Origin: CAYZMS01 sp964479625
GTDB lineage: Bacteria > Bacteroidota > Bacteroidia > Chitinophagales > Saprospiraceae
DNA: 64,000 bases
Direction: 5' to 3'
NCBI GenBank assembly: GCA_964479625.1
Contig: CAYZMS010000023.1
Coordinates: 9,990 to 73,989 of the forward strand
The notes below the pieces were generated by a model that had not been told where the DNA came from, made no database searches, and worked only from the letters and a program-made list of their open reading frames with translations. A program made the translations under genes and the position numbers. Numbering within the stretch: the stretch's first letter is position 1; each line of letters starts with the position of its first letter. Of the stretch, positions 16,704 to 25,212 are shown in pieces.

Positions 16704-18053
16704 CTAGTTACATCCCAGGTCGGCCTGGGACTGACTATCGTTATTGGGGAAGCAGAGGCCGGATAAAACACTGGCTGGTTGATAACGTTGAAGATCGTCA
16801 TCATAAAGCCCTTCGCTAAGGAAGGCGGTAATGGCATCCACTTCAGAGGCACTTAATCCAAGCGGTTGGAAATTAGCTGCCAATTGACTGGCTGGGACAT
16901 CCGGGTTTGCAGGTATGGCCTGGTTCTTATATTCTACAACCTCCCGGATAGAACGGAAGGTCCCCCCATGTCCAAGGAAAGGCGAATCTTTCATGTTGTA
17001 CAGTTGAGGGGTTTTGAACTTGTATTCGTCTTCAGGTACTAAAGTGAAGCCACCGCGGCCTTTGTGTTCAGGATTATCGGGGCCGGTGTTGAATACACCA
17101 TTGGGGTTATCATCCAGGTCTGGCATTCCGTAACCGTAAAAGGTCATGCTGTTCAATGCCGGTCCGGTATGGCAAGTGCCACATTGAGCTTTACCGAAAA
17201 ATAGAACAGCACCTTCTTTTTCGATTTCAGCCAGGGCGTCATAGTCGCCTTCTAACCATTGTTGGAATGGGGCCTTATTAGCGAGTAAGGTACGCTCATA
17301 AGCTGCGATAGCCAAACCTGCCCGAATGCGGTCATAGCGTTCGGATTTGTCTACATCCGGAAAAGCCGCATCAAAGAGAGGAGCATAGCCCACTTCTTCT
17401 AACCAGGCCGTATCAAAATCCAATCGATGTACAGAAAGCCCTGCAATAGCTTGGGTTTCAATGCCTTCAAAGCCAAGGAAATTGTTTTCCTTAGGAGTGC
17501 CTATTGTCCAGGAATCTTCTGTGCCTACGTTGGGGCCGGTGGCACCAAACTGGCCATTCCACAACATTACTTTTTGCCAGGCAGCATTCATGGCGGAAGG
17601 AGAGCGAATGGGGAGAACGTCCAGGTCCTCATGGAGGTAGGCAGGAGACGCATCCCGACCTTCCCCGTTCATTCCAAAACCAATACCACCCTCGCCAATT
17701 CCCTGTACCCGGCCGGCCTGAAAACCGGCAGAGGCAAAGTGACAGGAGGCACAGGAGTAAGTGCCCTCAGCTATACTTTGAAAAGGGGCAATGGCCAGGC
17801 CGGTTTCGTGATATAACAATTGGCCCAATGCCACTTTTTCAGTGGTTATAGGGTTTTGTGGATCCTGAGGTATGGCGCTAAAATCATCAGACTCCGGCAT
17901 AGTAAAAGTAGCCAGACCGTCCTGGCCGCCTACCTGATCTAGTAGGTTGATCAACTCCTGATCCAACATGGAGAGTTGATCCTCCTCCTCATCGTCTTGA
18001 CAGCCGGAAAAAATTAAGGCCATACCGATCCCAAACAGCAATAGTTTTTTCAT
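16704..18053 (-). CDS. Di-haem cytochrome c peroxidase family lipoprotein
   Basis: 449 residues. Lipoprotein signal MKKLLLFGIGMALIFSGC (Cys18), an acidic linker, then two c-type haem sites, CASCH at 101-105 and CGTCH at 291-295, in the arrangement of bacterial cytochrome c peroxidase/MauG proteins. The MNAAWQKVMLWNGQFG and YKFKTPQLYNMKDSPFLGHGG segments are typical of the subgroup common in Bacteroidota. It would reduce peroxide, or oxidise a substrate, in the periplasm with electrons from cytochrome c. Monocistronic. Confidence 0.92.
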   Translation of the reverse strand: MKKLLLFGIGMALIFSGCQDDEEEDQLSMLDQELINLLDQVGGQDGLATFTMPESDDFSAIPQDPQNPITTEKVALGQLLYHETGLAIAPFQSIAEGTYSCASCHFASAGFQAGRVQGIGEGGIGFGMNGEGRDASPAYLHEDLDVLPIRSPSAMNAAWQKVMLWNGQFGATGPNVGTEDSWTIGTPKENNFLGFEGIETQAIAGLSVHRLDFDTAWLEEVGYAPLFDAAFPDVDKSERYDRIRAGLAIAAYERTLLANKAPFQQWLEGDYDALAEIEKEGAVLFFGKAQCGTCHTGPALNSMTFYGYGMPDLDDNPNGVFNTGPDNPEHKGRGGFTLVPEDEYKFKTPQLYNMKDSPFLGHGGTFRSIREVVEYKNQAIPANPDVPASQLAANFQPLGLSASEVDAITAFLSEGLYDDDLQRYQPASVLSGLCFPNNDSQSQADLGCN

Positions 18054-18255
18054 AACTAAAAAAAATTAAGCTAGGTTGCAAAAGGTATTCAAAAGTTAGA
18101 CGAGGCAACAAGCTTTAAAGACTTGAAGGAATTGGACGCATTTGACTTGGAACTCAACGTAGATTTGAGCCAAGTAGAAGCTTGGTTAATCACCAGGCAA
18201 GCTTACATGTTGACTGCAAGATAAAGGGATTTAGTATAAAAAGTGGGATAAAAAT

Positions 18256-18288
18256 AAAAAAGGCTCCGGCAGCGCCGGAGCCTTTTTT
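18256..18288. terminator. Bidirectional terminator overlapping the rplT stop
   Basis: GGCTCCGGC (18262-18270), loop AGC, GCCGGAGCC (18274-18282), flanked by an A-run and a T-run. It terminates infC-rpmI-rplT; the T-run includes the rplT stop codon. Confidence 0.9.
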
Positions 18289-18631
18289 ATTTTACTGTAT
18301 TCACAATTTCTTTGAAAGTAGCTGGATGGTTCATGGCCAGATCCGCCAGCACCTTTCGATTGATTTGGATATCATTTTCAGAAAGCTTGTGCATCAGGTG
18401 GCTGTAGGTGATCCCTTCCTGACGGGCAGCAGCATTAATACGGGCGATCCATAATCTTCGGAAAGCACGCTTCTTATTGCGTCGGTCCCGGTAAGCGTAT
18501 TGCATACCTTTTTCGACAGCATTTTTGGCTACTGTATAAACATTGGAGCGAGCGCCAAAGTATCCTTTGGCAGATTTTAGAATTCGTTTGCGTCTTTCTC
18601 TCGACGCAACGGCATTCACTGAACGTGGCAT
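18287..18631 (-). CDS. rplT: Large ribosomal subunit protein bL20
   Basis: 114 residues of full length. MPRSVNAVASRERRKRILKS, YFGARSNVYTVAKNAVEKG, YAYRDRRNKKRAFRRLWIAR and INAAARQEGITYSHLMHKL are diagnostic. It binds 23S rRNA early in assembly and in other bacteria represses its own operon. Third gene of infC-rpmI-rplT. Confidence 0.98.
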   Translation of the reverse strand: MPRSVNAVASRERRKRILKSAKGYFGARSNVYTVAKNAVEKGMQYAYRDRRNKKRAFRRLWIARINAAARQEGITYSHLMHKLSENDIQINRKVLADLAMNHPATFKEIVNTVK

Positions 18632-18715
18632 AAAAAAGATTTTTTAGTACAATACAGGGACCTATATCAGGCACTTTAGACCTGTATTCTCGTTAAAAAT
18701 GAGTGCTAGACAGGT

Positions 18716-18913
18716 TTAGCGCAAGCAGAGCATACGTTTGACGCGCTTTTCGTCAGCATCGCTGACCAAATTACTGTCGCGCAAACGCAATTTGGCTTTG
18801 CTGCTTTTCTTACGCATTAAGTGGGACGTATTGGCCTGGAATCGTTTGATCTTTCCGGAGCCCGTCCGCTTGAAGCGTTTTTTTGCACTGGAGTGCGTCT
18901 TCATCTTAGGCAT
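18716..18913 (-). CDS. rpmI: Large ribosomal subunit protein bL35
   Basis: 65 residues: MPKMKTHSSAKKRFKRTGSG, KIKRFQANTSHLMRKKSSK and the C-terminal KRVKRMLCLR. It lies 84 nt upstream of rplT and 211 nt downstream of infC, a longer gap than usual that contains a hairpin. Confidence 0.97.
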   Translation of the reverse strand: MPKMKTHSSAKKRFKRTGSGKIKRFQANTSHLMRKKSSKAKLRLRDSNLVSDADEKRVKRMLCLR

Positions 18914-19066
18914 AACACAGAAATTTTATTTTCACCGACCAGCCGAATCCACAAGTGGACCCACTAGCCAAGCAGCTTTGTTCAAAATTGTCTGCAAAGG
19001 TAGAACAAAAAACTGTAAAAGCCAACTTTTTGCCATTGATAGATGGAGGAAAACCCAAAAGGGGCC

Positions 19067-19104
19067 CTGTGCAGAAGGGGCTATAACTGAGCCCTTCTAC
19101 ACAG
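19067..19104 (-). promoter_or_regulatory. Long hairpin between infC and rpmI
   Basis: CTGTGCAGAAGGGGCT (19067-19082) faces AGCCCTTCTACACAG (19090-19104), complementary but for one bulge and one wobble. On the + strand it is followed by CTTTTTATTTT, like a terminator for nothing known; in the gene direction it is followed by GGGCCCCTTTT, not a proper U-tract. It may be a processing, stabilising or L20-responsive element. Confidence 0.5.
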
Positions 19105-19124
19105 CTTTTTATTTTGGAAGATGC

Positions 19125-19712
19125 TTACTTTTTTTTCTTAGGCGAGACCATGACGATCATACGGCGGCCTTCCATTTTGGGAAGGGCTTCGGCAGCGCCA
19201 TATTCTTCCAGTTCTTTTAAAAAGCGAAGTAAGAGCAGTTGGCCGCGATCCTTGAAGACGATAGTTCGCCCTTTAAAGTGGACATAGGCCTTGACCTTCG
19301 CTCCTTCTTCCAGGAAGTTTTTGGCATGTTTGATCTTAAACTCAAAGTCGTGATCGTCAGTGTTTGGACCAAAGCGAATTTCCTTAATCACGGTTTTGGC
19401 CGCTTTGGCTTTAATTTCCTTTTCTTTCTTTTTGCGTTCGTAGAGAAACTTGTTGAAATCGATGATACGAACTACAGGAGGCTTGGCATTCGGGGAGATT
19501 TCCACCAGATCGAGCTCTACCTTGCGTGCCCAGTTCTTAACATCCCTAGTGTTGTAAACTTCTCCTGGTTTGAGCTCTTGCCCAACGACTTCGGAAACTT
19601 CTTCCAGGTTTTCGCCTACCAGGCGTACTTCAGGAACCCGAATATTGTCGTTTACCCGAAATTGCGGTTTTGATTTGTCCGGTTCCGGACTTCTTCTTTG
19701 TCTTCTTGCCAA
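19125..19712 (-). CDS. infC: Translation initiation factor IF-3, non-AUG start
   Basis: 195 residues, counted from TTG at 19712 (ARRQRRSPEPDKSKPQFRV), then NIRVPEVRLVGENLEEV and a lysine-rich linker; the C-terminal domain carries IKEIRFGPNTDDHDFEFKIK, FLEEGAKVKAYVHFKGR and a KKKK end. No ATG lies between the in-frame TAA at 19727-19725 and the conserved region. The possible starts are TTG (19712) and an ATT codon directly after that stop (19724-19722, ATT AAA as in Escherichia coli infC). A rare start would let IF-3 limit its own synthesis by rejecting non-canonical initiation; this is established in enterobacteria and inferred here. Confidence 0.93.
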   Translation of the reverse strand: MARRQRRSPEPDKSKPQFRVNDNIRVPEVRLVGENLEEVSEVVGQELKPGEVYNTRDVKNWARKVELDLVEISPNAKPPVVRIIDFNKFLYERKKKEKEIKAKAAKTVIKEIRFGPNTDDHDFEFKIKHAKNFLEEGAKVKAYVHFKGRTIVFKDRGQLLLLRFLKELEEYGAAEALPKMEGRRMIVMVSPKKKK

Positions 19713-19808
19713 ACGAAATTTAATTTAGTGAAACAATGTATAAATAGAATGTAAAATTCGAAAAGAAAGTTCCAAACTATAAAAAATACCTTTTAAAATA
19801 AAAATGCA

Positions 19809-19846
19809 AAAAGGTACATGCTCCGGTAACCGGGCATGTACCTTTT
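19809..19846 (-). terminator. Intrinsic terminator of clpC
   Basis: AAAAGGTACATGC (19809-19821) pairs with GCATGTACCTTTT (19834-19846). On the minus strand the stem ends in a T-run about 20 nt after the clpC stop. Confidence 0.85.
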
Positions 19847-19865
19847 ACGGAAAATAATTTATTTA

Positions 19866-22421
19866 TTATTTCTTGACGTCAGAATTGACTTCTTTCGACA
19901 AGGTGATGATCAGTGTTTTTTGATTTCCTTCTTCTTCGGCTAAATGCGCTTCCAACAGACTGCCTTCTGAGGGAGATTCATTTAAAATGAACTCTGCGAG
20001 TGGGTCTTCCAGGTATTTTTGGATAGCCCGATGCAATGGCCTGGCTCCAAATTGAGGGTCAAAGCCTTTGTCTGCAAGGAAAGATTTAGCCTCCTCTGAC
20101 AAATTCAGCGAGTAGGTCATATCTTCCAGGCGCTTGTGCAGGTCTTTAAGTGCAATGTCAATGATCTTAAAGATCTCCTCCTGTCCAAGGCTGTTAAAGA
20201 TCAGCACGTCATCGATCCGGTTGAGGAACTCAGGCGAGAACGTGCGCTTCAAAGCATTTTGGATCACGGATTTGGAGTGGTCTTCTGCTTGCTGTTGACG
20301 AGCCTTGGTAGCAAAACCAACACCCTGACCGAAGTCTTTTAACTGACGCACTCCAATATTCGAGGTCATGATGATAAGGGTATTCTTAAAGTCCACCCGT
20401 CGGCCGAGGCCGTCCGTAAGTTGGCCGTCGTCCAAGACCTGAAGTAGAATATTGTACACATCCGGGTGAGCCTTTTCAATCTCATCCAGTAAGACCACAG
20501 AGTAAGGTTTCCGGCGTACTTTCTCTGTTAATTGGCCGCCCTCTTCATACCCTACATATCCTGGAGGCGCTCCGATCAGTCGACTTACGGAGAATTTCTC
20601 CATGTATTCGCTCATATCAATCCGGATCAGCGCATCATCGGAGTCGAAGATATACCGGGCTAGAGCTTTAGCCAATTCAGTTTTACCCACCCCGGTAGGT
20701 CCAAGGAAGATGAAGGTACCGATCGGTTTTTTAGGATCTTTCAGACCGACGCGATTGCGCTGAATGGCCTTGGTGATCTTTCCGATGGCCTCATCCTGCC
20801 CAATAATAGCTTGCTGGAGGTCTTTGTCCATATGGACCAGTCTCTTACTTTCACTCTGGGCCACTTTCTTGACTGGGATTCCTGTCATCATGGCCACTAC
20901 TTCGGCAATATCCTCTTCGCCTACCGGGTAGCGTTTGGTCTTGGATTCCTCTTCCCATTGGACCTTGGCAAATTCCAGTTGGCGTACCAATTTCGACTCC
21001 TTGTCGCGCAGGTCCGCTGCTTTTTCGTACTGCTGGTTCTTAACTGCCTGATTCTTTAGATCTTTTAGTTCCTCGATATTTTTTTCGAGTTCCTCTATAT
21101 GTTTTGGAACGTGGATATTTTTGAGGTGAACTCTTGCGCCGACTTCATCCAAAACATCAATAGCCTTATCCGGAAGGAAGCGATCAGTGATGTACCGGTC
21201 GCTCAATCGCACACAGGCTTCGATTGCTTCGTTCGCATAGTTGACATTGTGGAATTCTTCGTATTTCCCTTTGATGTTATTCAGAATGATCTTGGCTTCG
21301 TCAGCAGAGGGTGGATCCACCATCACTTTCTGGAAGCGCCGGTCGAGTGCACCGTCCTTTTCAATGTGCTGGCGGTATTCGTCCAGGGTAGAAGCACCGA
21401 TACACTGCAATTCTCCGCGAGCAAGTGCAGGCTTGAAAATATTGGAAGCATCCAGGGAACCAGTAGCACCGCCTGCCCCTACGATGGTATGGATTTCGTC
21501 GATAAAGAGAATGACGTCCCGTGATTTTTCGAGCTCGTTCATGATGGCTTTCATTCGCTCCTCGAACTGGCCGCGATATTTGGTGCCTGCAACCAAGGCT
21601 GCAAGATCTAGCATAACGATGCGCTTGTTGAACAAGGTACGGGAGACCTTGCGCTGAATGATCCGCAAAGCCAATCCTTCTACGATGGCGGTCTTACCCA
21701 CTCCCGGTTCCCCGATAAGGATGGGGTTGTTCTTCTTCCGGCGGCTGAGGATCTGAGAGACGCGCTCGATTTCATTTTCGCGCCCGATAATGGGATCCAG
21801 TTTATCTTCTTCAGCCAGCTTGGTGATATCGCGGCCGAAGTTGTCCAGCACAGGTGTTCGGGATTTAGCATTTCCTTTTCGTTGCTGGTAACGTCCTGAT
21901 TGTTCTTCCTCGTCGTAGGGGTCGTCAGCCTCTGAAGGCGCCTGGGCGTAGGGTTCTGTGTTGCTAAAGTCCTGTTCCTGACGCACATACTCCAATTCGG
22001 CCTTATAGATATCGTAGTCGATATCGAATTGGTGTAATATTTTACTGGCCGGGTTCTCGCCATGTTTGAGGATGGAGAGGATGAGGTGTTCCGGGCTAAC
22101 TTCATCGCTGTTCAGCATTTTTGCTTCAAGCAGCGTTACTTTCAGCACCTTTTCGGCCTGTTTGTTCAGGGGGATATTACCAATGTTTAGTTGAGCTCCG
22201 GTGGCTGGAATTCGCTGGACGGACTTTTCAACGGTCTGACGCAGCTCTGCAGCGTCTACATCCAGGGATTCAAGTACCAGCACGGCCAGATCCTCCTTTT
22301 CGGACATAATCCCCAGCAACAAGTGCTCTGTGCCAATGAAATCATGCCCTAAACGGATGGCTTCATCCCGGCTGCGGGCTATTACCTGCTTAACCTTGGG
22401 AGAAAATCTTCTATTATTCAT
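19866..22421 (-). CDS. clpC: ClpC-type AAA+ unfoldase of the Clp protease
   Basis: 851 residues. N-terminal double repeat (FSPKVKQVIARSRDEA, HDFIGTEHLLLGIM; LNKQAEKVLKVTLLEA, SPEHLILSILKHGENPA), an acidic linker near 160-185, first AAA+ domain with GEPGVGKTAIVEGLA, a UVR-like coiled middle segment (IEELKDLKNQAVKNQQYEKA), and second AAA+ domain with GPTGVGKTELAKALA. The ClpC-type M-region is shorter than that of ClpB. It unfolds proteins for ClpP; clpP is not in the window. Monocistronic, terminated at 19809. Confidence 0.96.
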   Translation of the reverse strand: MNNRRFSPKVKQVIARSRDEAIRLGHDFIGTEHLLLGIMSEKEDLAVLVLESLDVDAAELRQTVEKSVQRIPATGAQLNIGNIPLNKQAEKVLKVTLLEAKMLNSDEVSPEHLILSILKHGENPASKILHQFDIDYDIYKAELEYVRQEQDFSNTEPYAQAPSEADDPYDEEEQSGRYQQRKGNAKSRTPVLDNFGRDITKLAEEDKLDPIIGRENEIERVSQILSRRKKNNPILIGEPGVGKTAIVEGLALRIIQRKVSRTLFNKRIVMLDLAALVAGTKYRGQFEERMKAIMNELEKSRDVILFIDEIHTIVGAGGATGSLDASNIFKPALARGELQCIGASTLDEYRQHIEKDGALDRRFQKVMVDPPSADEAKIILNNIKGKYEEFHNVNYANEAIEACVRLSDRYITDRFLPDKAIDVLDEVGARVHLKNIHVPKHIEELEKNIEELKDLKNQAVKNQQYEKAADLRDKESKLVRQLEFAKVQWEEESKTKRYPVGEEDIAEVVAMMTGIPVKKVAQSESKRLVHMDKDLQQAIIGQDEAIGKITKAIQRNRVGLKDPKKPIGTFIFLGPTGVGKTELAKALARYIFDSDDALIRIDMSEYMEKFSVSRLIGAPPGYVGYEEGGQLTEKVRRKPYSVVLLDEIEKAHPDVYNILLQVLDDGQLTDGLGRRVDFKNTLIIMTSNIGVRQLKDFGQGVGFATKARQQQAEDHSKSVIQNALKRTFSPEFLNRIDDVLIFNSLGQEEIFKIIDIALKDLHKRLEDMTYSLNLSEEAKSFLADKGFDPQFGARPLHRAIQKYLEDPLAEFILNESPSEGSLLEAHLAEEEGNQKTLIITLSKEVNSDVKK

Positions 22422-23030
22422 AAGCTGTGATCAATTCGCTTTTTAATACTTGGAATGGGGTAAGGATCGAAAACAAGTATACTGCTAATTGAGTTTGGAT
22501 ACAATTAAATAAGCATTTTGTTTCGATGACTTTTGCAGGTCATACCCTTTACTCCTTATTATAAAGAACCAGTTTAAAATTTATGATCTGGACTACTGCC
22601 AGATTATTTATTGTCAGTTCATTTTATCAAGTCCAAAAGATTTGTCAAAAATTACTCCAAAATTGAAAAAGAGTCAAAATTTCAGGATTTAATTAACACA
22701 ATCGACAGGGAGGCAGTTCCCTTAGCCGGCAACACAAAGGATCTATCCACTGTTGTGGTCCTTTCCCGGCGAAAGGCCAGGTGTTTTGGTTAGTTATTTT
22801 GATTATCGGAGAAATTGGTCTGTTCAGTAAAATAAATAAACAGGTGCAGTTCTTTAATTTTTAAAACACGATAGCATAACGTCTGTAGGGGCAAAACGGT
22901 TTATAATATAGTCGCTAACCCCTACTTTCAGCGTGCAGTAGCTTGCGCTTTTCCATTTTTATTTTCAAAAGGCCTTATGTAAGCTGCACTTTAATGGCTA
23001 TTTTTACAGTTGAACTGATAATTATCCCAC
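22422..23030. other. Gene-poor stretch between clpC and the STAS gene
   Basis: About 600 bases, AT-rich, holding the divergent promoters of clpC and the STAS gene plus the frame described at 22611. A 7-bp inverted repeat GTAGGGG...CCCCTAC lies near 22886-22926. I could not place a clear TAnnTTTG element for either gene. Confidence 0.5.
22611..22793 (+). pseudogene. Possible remnant of a RelE/YafQ-like toxin gene
   Basis: A 60-codon frame starting only at TTG: FIKSKRFVKNYSKIEKESKF, QDLINTIDREAVPLAGNTKDL. The KRFxKxYxKI...L...I...PL...DL pattern resembles the N-terminal half of RelE/YafQ-type mRNA interferases. The C-terminal half with the active-site residues is missing and the end (VVVLSRRKARCFG) does not fit. 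There is no antitoxin next to it. Either a decayed toxin gene or chance. Confidence 0.25.
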
Positions 23031-23417
23031 ATGAAATTTACTGCGGACAAACAAGAACACTACACAGTGCTAAGCCTCCAGGAGGACAATTTGAATTCAA
23101 TCATCGCCCCAAAGTTGAAGTCCGAGTTGGTCGTTTTGGCTAATGAAGGAGTGGTTAATCTTATTCTCGATCTTTCGGCCGTTAAATTTGTGGACTCCTC
23201 TGGGTTGAGTGCCATTTTGACAGCTGATCGTCTTTGGAAAGAGTTAGGATCTTTCATACTTACCGGAGTAGAGCATAGCTCTGTTCAAAAGCTTATTGAA
23301 ATTTCCCGCCTCGATACGGTGCTGACCATAATCCCAACTGTTTCCGAATCTATCGACTATGTTTTTATGGAGCAGTTGCAACGGGAACTGGGTGGAGAGG
23401 AAGAAGAAGAGTCATAA
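23031..23417 (+). CDS. STAS-domain protein (anti-anti-sigma factor type)
   Basis: 128 residues. LILDLSAVKFVDSSGLSAIL carries the conserved DSSGL motif; Ser56 or Ser57 would be the phosphorylated residue in SpoIIAA-like switching. The C-terminus is an acidic tail (GGEEEEES). No cognate kinase or sigma factor is adjacent. It is followed 27 nt later by rnz and is probably cotranscribed with it. Confidence 0.88.
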   Translation: MKFTADKQEHYTVLSLQEDNLNSIIAPKLKSELVVLANEGVVNLILDLSAVKFVDSSGLSAILTADRLWKELGSFILTGVEHSSVQKLIEISRLDTVLTIIPTVSESIDYVFMEQLQRELGGEEEEES

Positions 23418-23444
23418 GCCTAGACCGGGGTTTCCGGCCAATCC

Positions 23445-24407
23445 ATGGAATTTGAACTTACCTTACTGGGAACCAACTCCGCCCTTCCCGCGTACGGGCG
23501 TTTTCCCACCGCTCAGGTGCTAAAATGCCCGGGAGGGACATTCCTGATCGATTGTGGAGAAGGTGCTCAGATCCGGATGCAAGAATTTGGAGTGAAGCGG
23601 GCAGCAATCGGCCAGATTTTTATCAGTCATTTGCACGGGGATCATATCTTTGGTCTTCCTGGCCTGTTGAGTTCATTTAGCCTAAATGGACGTACAAGCC
23701 CACTCCAGATCTACGCTCCCCCTGGCCTGGCAGATTATTTGCTGATGCCCTGGAAGCACCTGGAGCAGGATCTACCTTTTCCGCTGGAGTTGATTGAGAT
23801 CGATACCCAGCGCCACCAGTGCATTTTTTCCAACAATAAGGTAGAAGTTTTTTCCATTCCTTTGAAACACCGGGTTTCCACCAGTGGTTTTTTATTCAAG
23901 GAAGTCCAGGGGCAGCCAAATTTTAATGCTGATGCCCTTCAGCACTTTGCGCTGGACCATCACCAGATTCGCCAATTGAAGGCCGGAGAAGACATTAAAG
24001 TGGAGGGAAAGACCCTAAGGGCTAAAGACTGGACTTTCCCTCCACCTTCCGGCCGATCCTACGCCTTTTGTTCAGATACGGATTTTGAACCAGCTATTGC
24101 TTCCCTTATCGAAGGGGTTGATCTGTTGTATCATGAAAGTACCTTTTTAAGGGATGAAAGCGCACGGGCCCGGAAAACCATGCACAGTACAACGGAAGAA
24201 GCTGCAAAGATCGCACTGGCTGCCGGGGCCAAGCGGCTGGTACTGGGGCACTATTCTTCCCGTTATTCCGAAGTGGAAGTATTCGAAAGGGAAGCCAGGC
24301 AGGTTTTCCCAAAAACGATCGCCGGCCTGGATGGAAGTCGCTTTGAAATACTACGCCAAGCGCCCCAGGTCCCGGATCAGAATACTTCTTCGGTTAAAAT
24401 AGATTAA
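23445..24407 (+). CDS. rnz: Ribonuclease Z
   Basis: 320 residues, a metallo-beta-lactamase-fold tRNA 3'-endonuclease. Zinc ligands are in SHLHGDHIFGLPGLL (His62, His64, Asp66, His67), then FCSDTDF and LYHESTFL. HSTTEEAAKIALAAGAKRLV and LGHYSSRY are family hallmarks. The tRNA-Lys genes at 27 kb lack an encoded CCA, as RNase Z substrates do. Its last 57 nt overlap the convergent Crp/Fnr gene. Confidence 0.95.
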   Translation: MEFELTLLGTNSALPAYGRFPTAQVLKCPGGTFLIDCGEGAQIRMQEFGVKRAAIGQIFISHLHGDHIFGLPGLLSSFSLNGRTSPLQIYAPPGLADYLLMPWKHLEQDLPFPLELIEIDTQRHQCIFSNNKVEVFSIPLKHRVSTSGFLFKEVQGQPNFNADALQHFALDHHQIRQLKAGEDIKVEGKTLRAKDWTFPPPSGRSYAFCSDTDFEPAIASLIEGVDLLYHESTFLRDESARARKTMHSTTEEAAKIALAAGAKRLVLGHYSSRYSEVEVFEREARQVFPKTIAGLDGSRFEILRQAPQVPDQNTSSVKID

Positions 24408-25034
24408 ATTGGATTTTCGCAGGTCGTTTAGCACAGAAGTGACCGTTTGCCGGCTGGTGCCAGTAATATTTGCTATGTCTTGTTGTGTCAGGGAATGAGT
24501 GATCAGCGTTTCGTAGCCCACGGGTTTGCCCTTTTTATTGGCTTCCGATTTTAGGAATTGGATGATCCGCTCTCGGGCATCCATGAAGACCATGGACTCG
24601 AGTCGGTGCTCAGCGCTGCGTAGCCGTTCTCCCATGAGGCTTAGGAATCGTAGGGCCATGTTCTGGTTGCGGCGCATAAAAGAACGAAAATCCTCGACAG
24701 AAACGTAGTACAGGTAGGTGGATTCATGCAGGCTCATCGCCATACTGCTGCGTACTTTTTCCCCTGCAACACCCATATCGCCGAACATGGATTTTGGGAT
24801 TAGTATAGATTTAATGATTTCCCGGCCATCCTCTGATTGGGAGCAGATCTTGATGCTTCCTTTGGACAGGAAGAAAATCCGGTCACTTGGGCTTCCGGTA
24901 TGGTACAAAACCGTTTGACGTGGAATTTCTAAATAATGTGTCAAACTGGTCAGGCGCTCCATTTCCGAATCATCCAGACGTTCGAATAATGGAAGGCAAC
25001 GGAAAAAATCGGCTTTATTTTGTTTTGTTGGCAT
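24351..25034 (-). CDS. Crp/Fnr-family transcription regulator
   Basis: 227 residues. A cyclic-nucleotide-binding-type beta-barrel, about 10-125 (GSPSDRIFFLSKGSIKICSQ, IPKSMFGDMGVAGEK), a dimerisation helix, then a winged helix with LTQQDIANITGTSRQTVTSV. Only one N-terminal cysteine is seen (RCLPLF), so it is not an iron-sulphur FNR. The effector is unknown. Its 3' end overlaps rnz in the opposite strand. A perfect inverted repeat in its upstream region may be its operator. Confidence 0.93.
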   Translation of the reverse strand: MPTKQNKADFFRCLPLFERLDDSEMERLTSLTHYLEIPRQTVLYHTGSPSDRIFFLSKGSIKICSQSEDGREIIKSILIPKSMFGDMGVAGEKVRSSMAMSLHESTYLYYVSVEDFRSFMRRNQNMALRFLSLMGERLRSAEHRLESMVFMDARERIIQFLKSEANKKGKPVGYETLITHSLTQQDIANITGTSRQTVTSVLNDLRKSNLIYFNRRSILIRDLGRLA

Positions 25035-25076
25035 AGCTGGTATTTTTCTACATTACAAACATGCAACTTTATCTTC

Positions 25077-25093
25077 CTTGTAAAAAGTACAAG
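25077..25093. promoter_or_regulatory. Perfect inverted repeat, candidate Crp/Fnr operator
   Basis: CTTGTA-AAAAG-TACAAG, 43 nt upstream of the regulator's start and between it and divergent dinB. The arm spacing fits a dimeric helix-turn-helix protein, though neither CRP (TGTGA-N6-TCACA) nor FNR (TTGAT-N4-ATCAA) consensus. Confidence 0.4.
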
Positions 25094-25212
25094 TTTTGAT
25101 ATTTGTCAGAATTAGGTAATTATATAATTTTTATAAAAAATTGATTTACAGCATTTTAAAATATATTTATTCCATTTTTGTGCTTAATTATAGGAAATCT
25201 GCTCAGTAAAAC

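Noticed and set aside
17427..17851. Two long overlapping + strand frames inside the di-haem peroxidase
   Set aside because: Shadows on the opposite strand of a clear gene with two haem sites.
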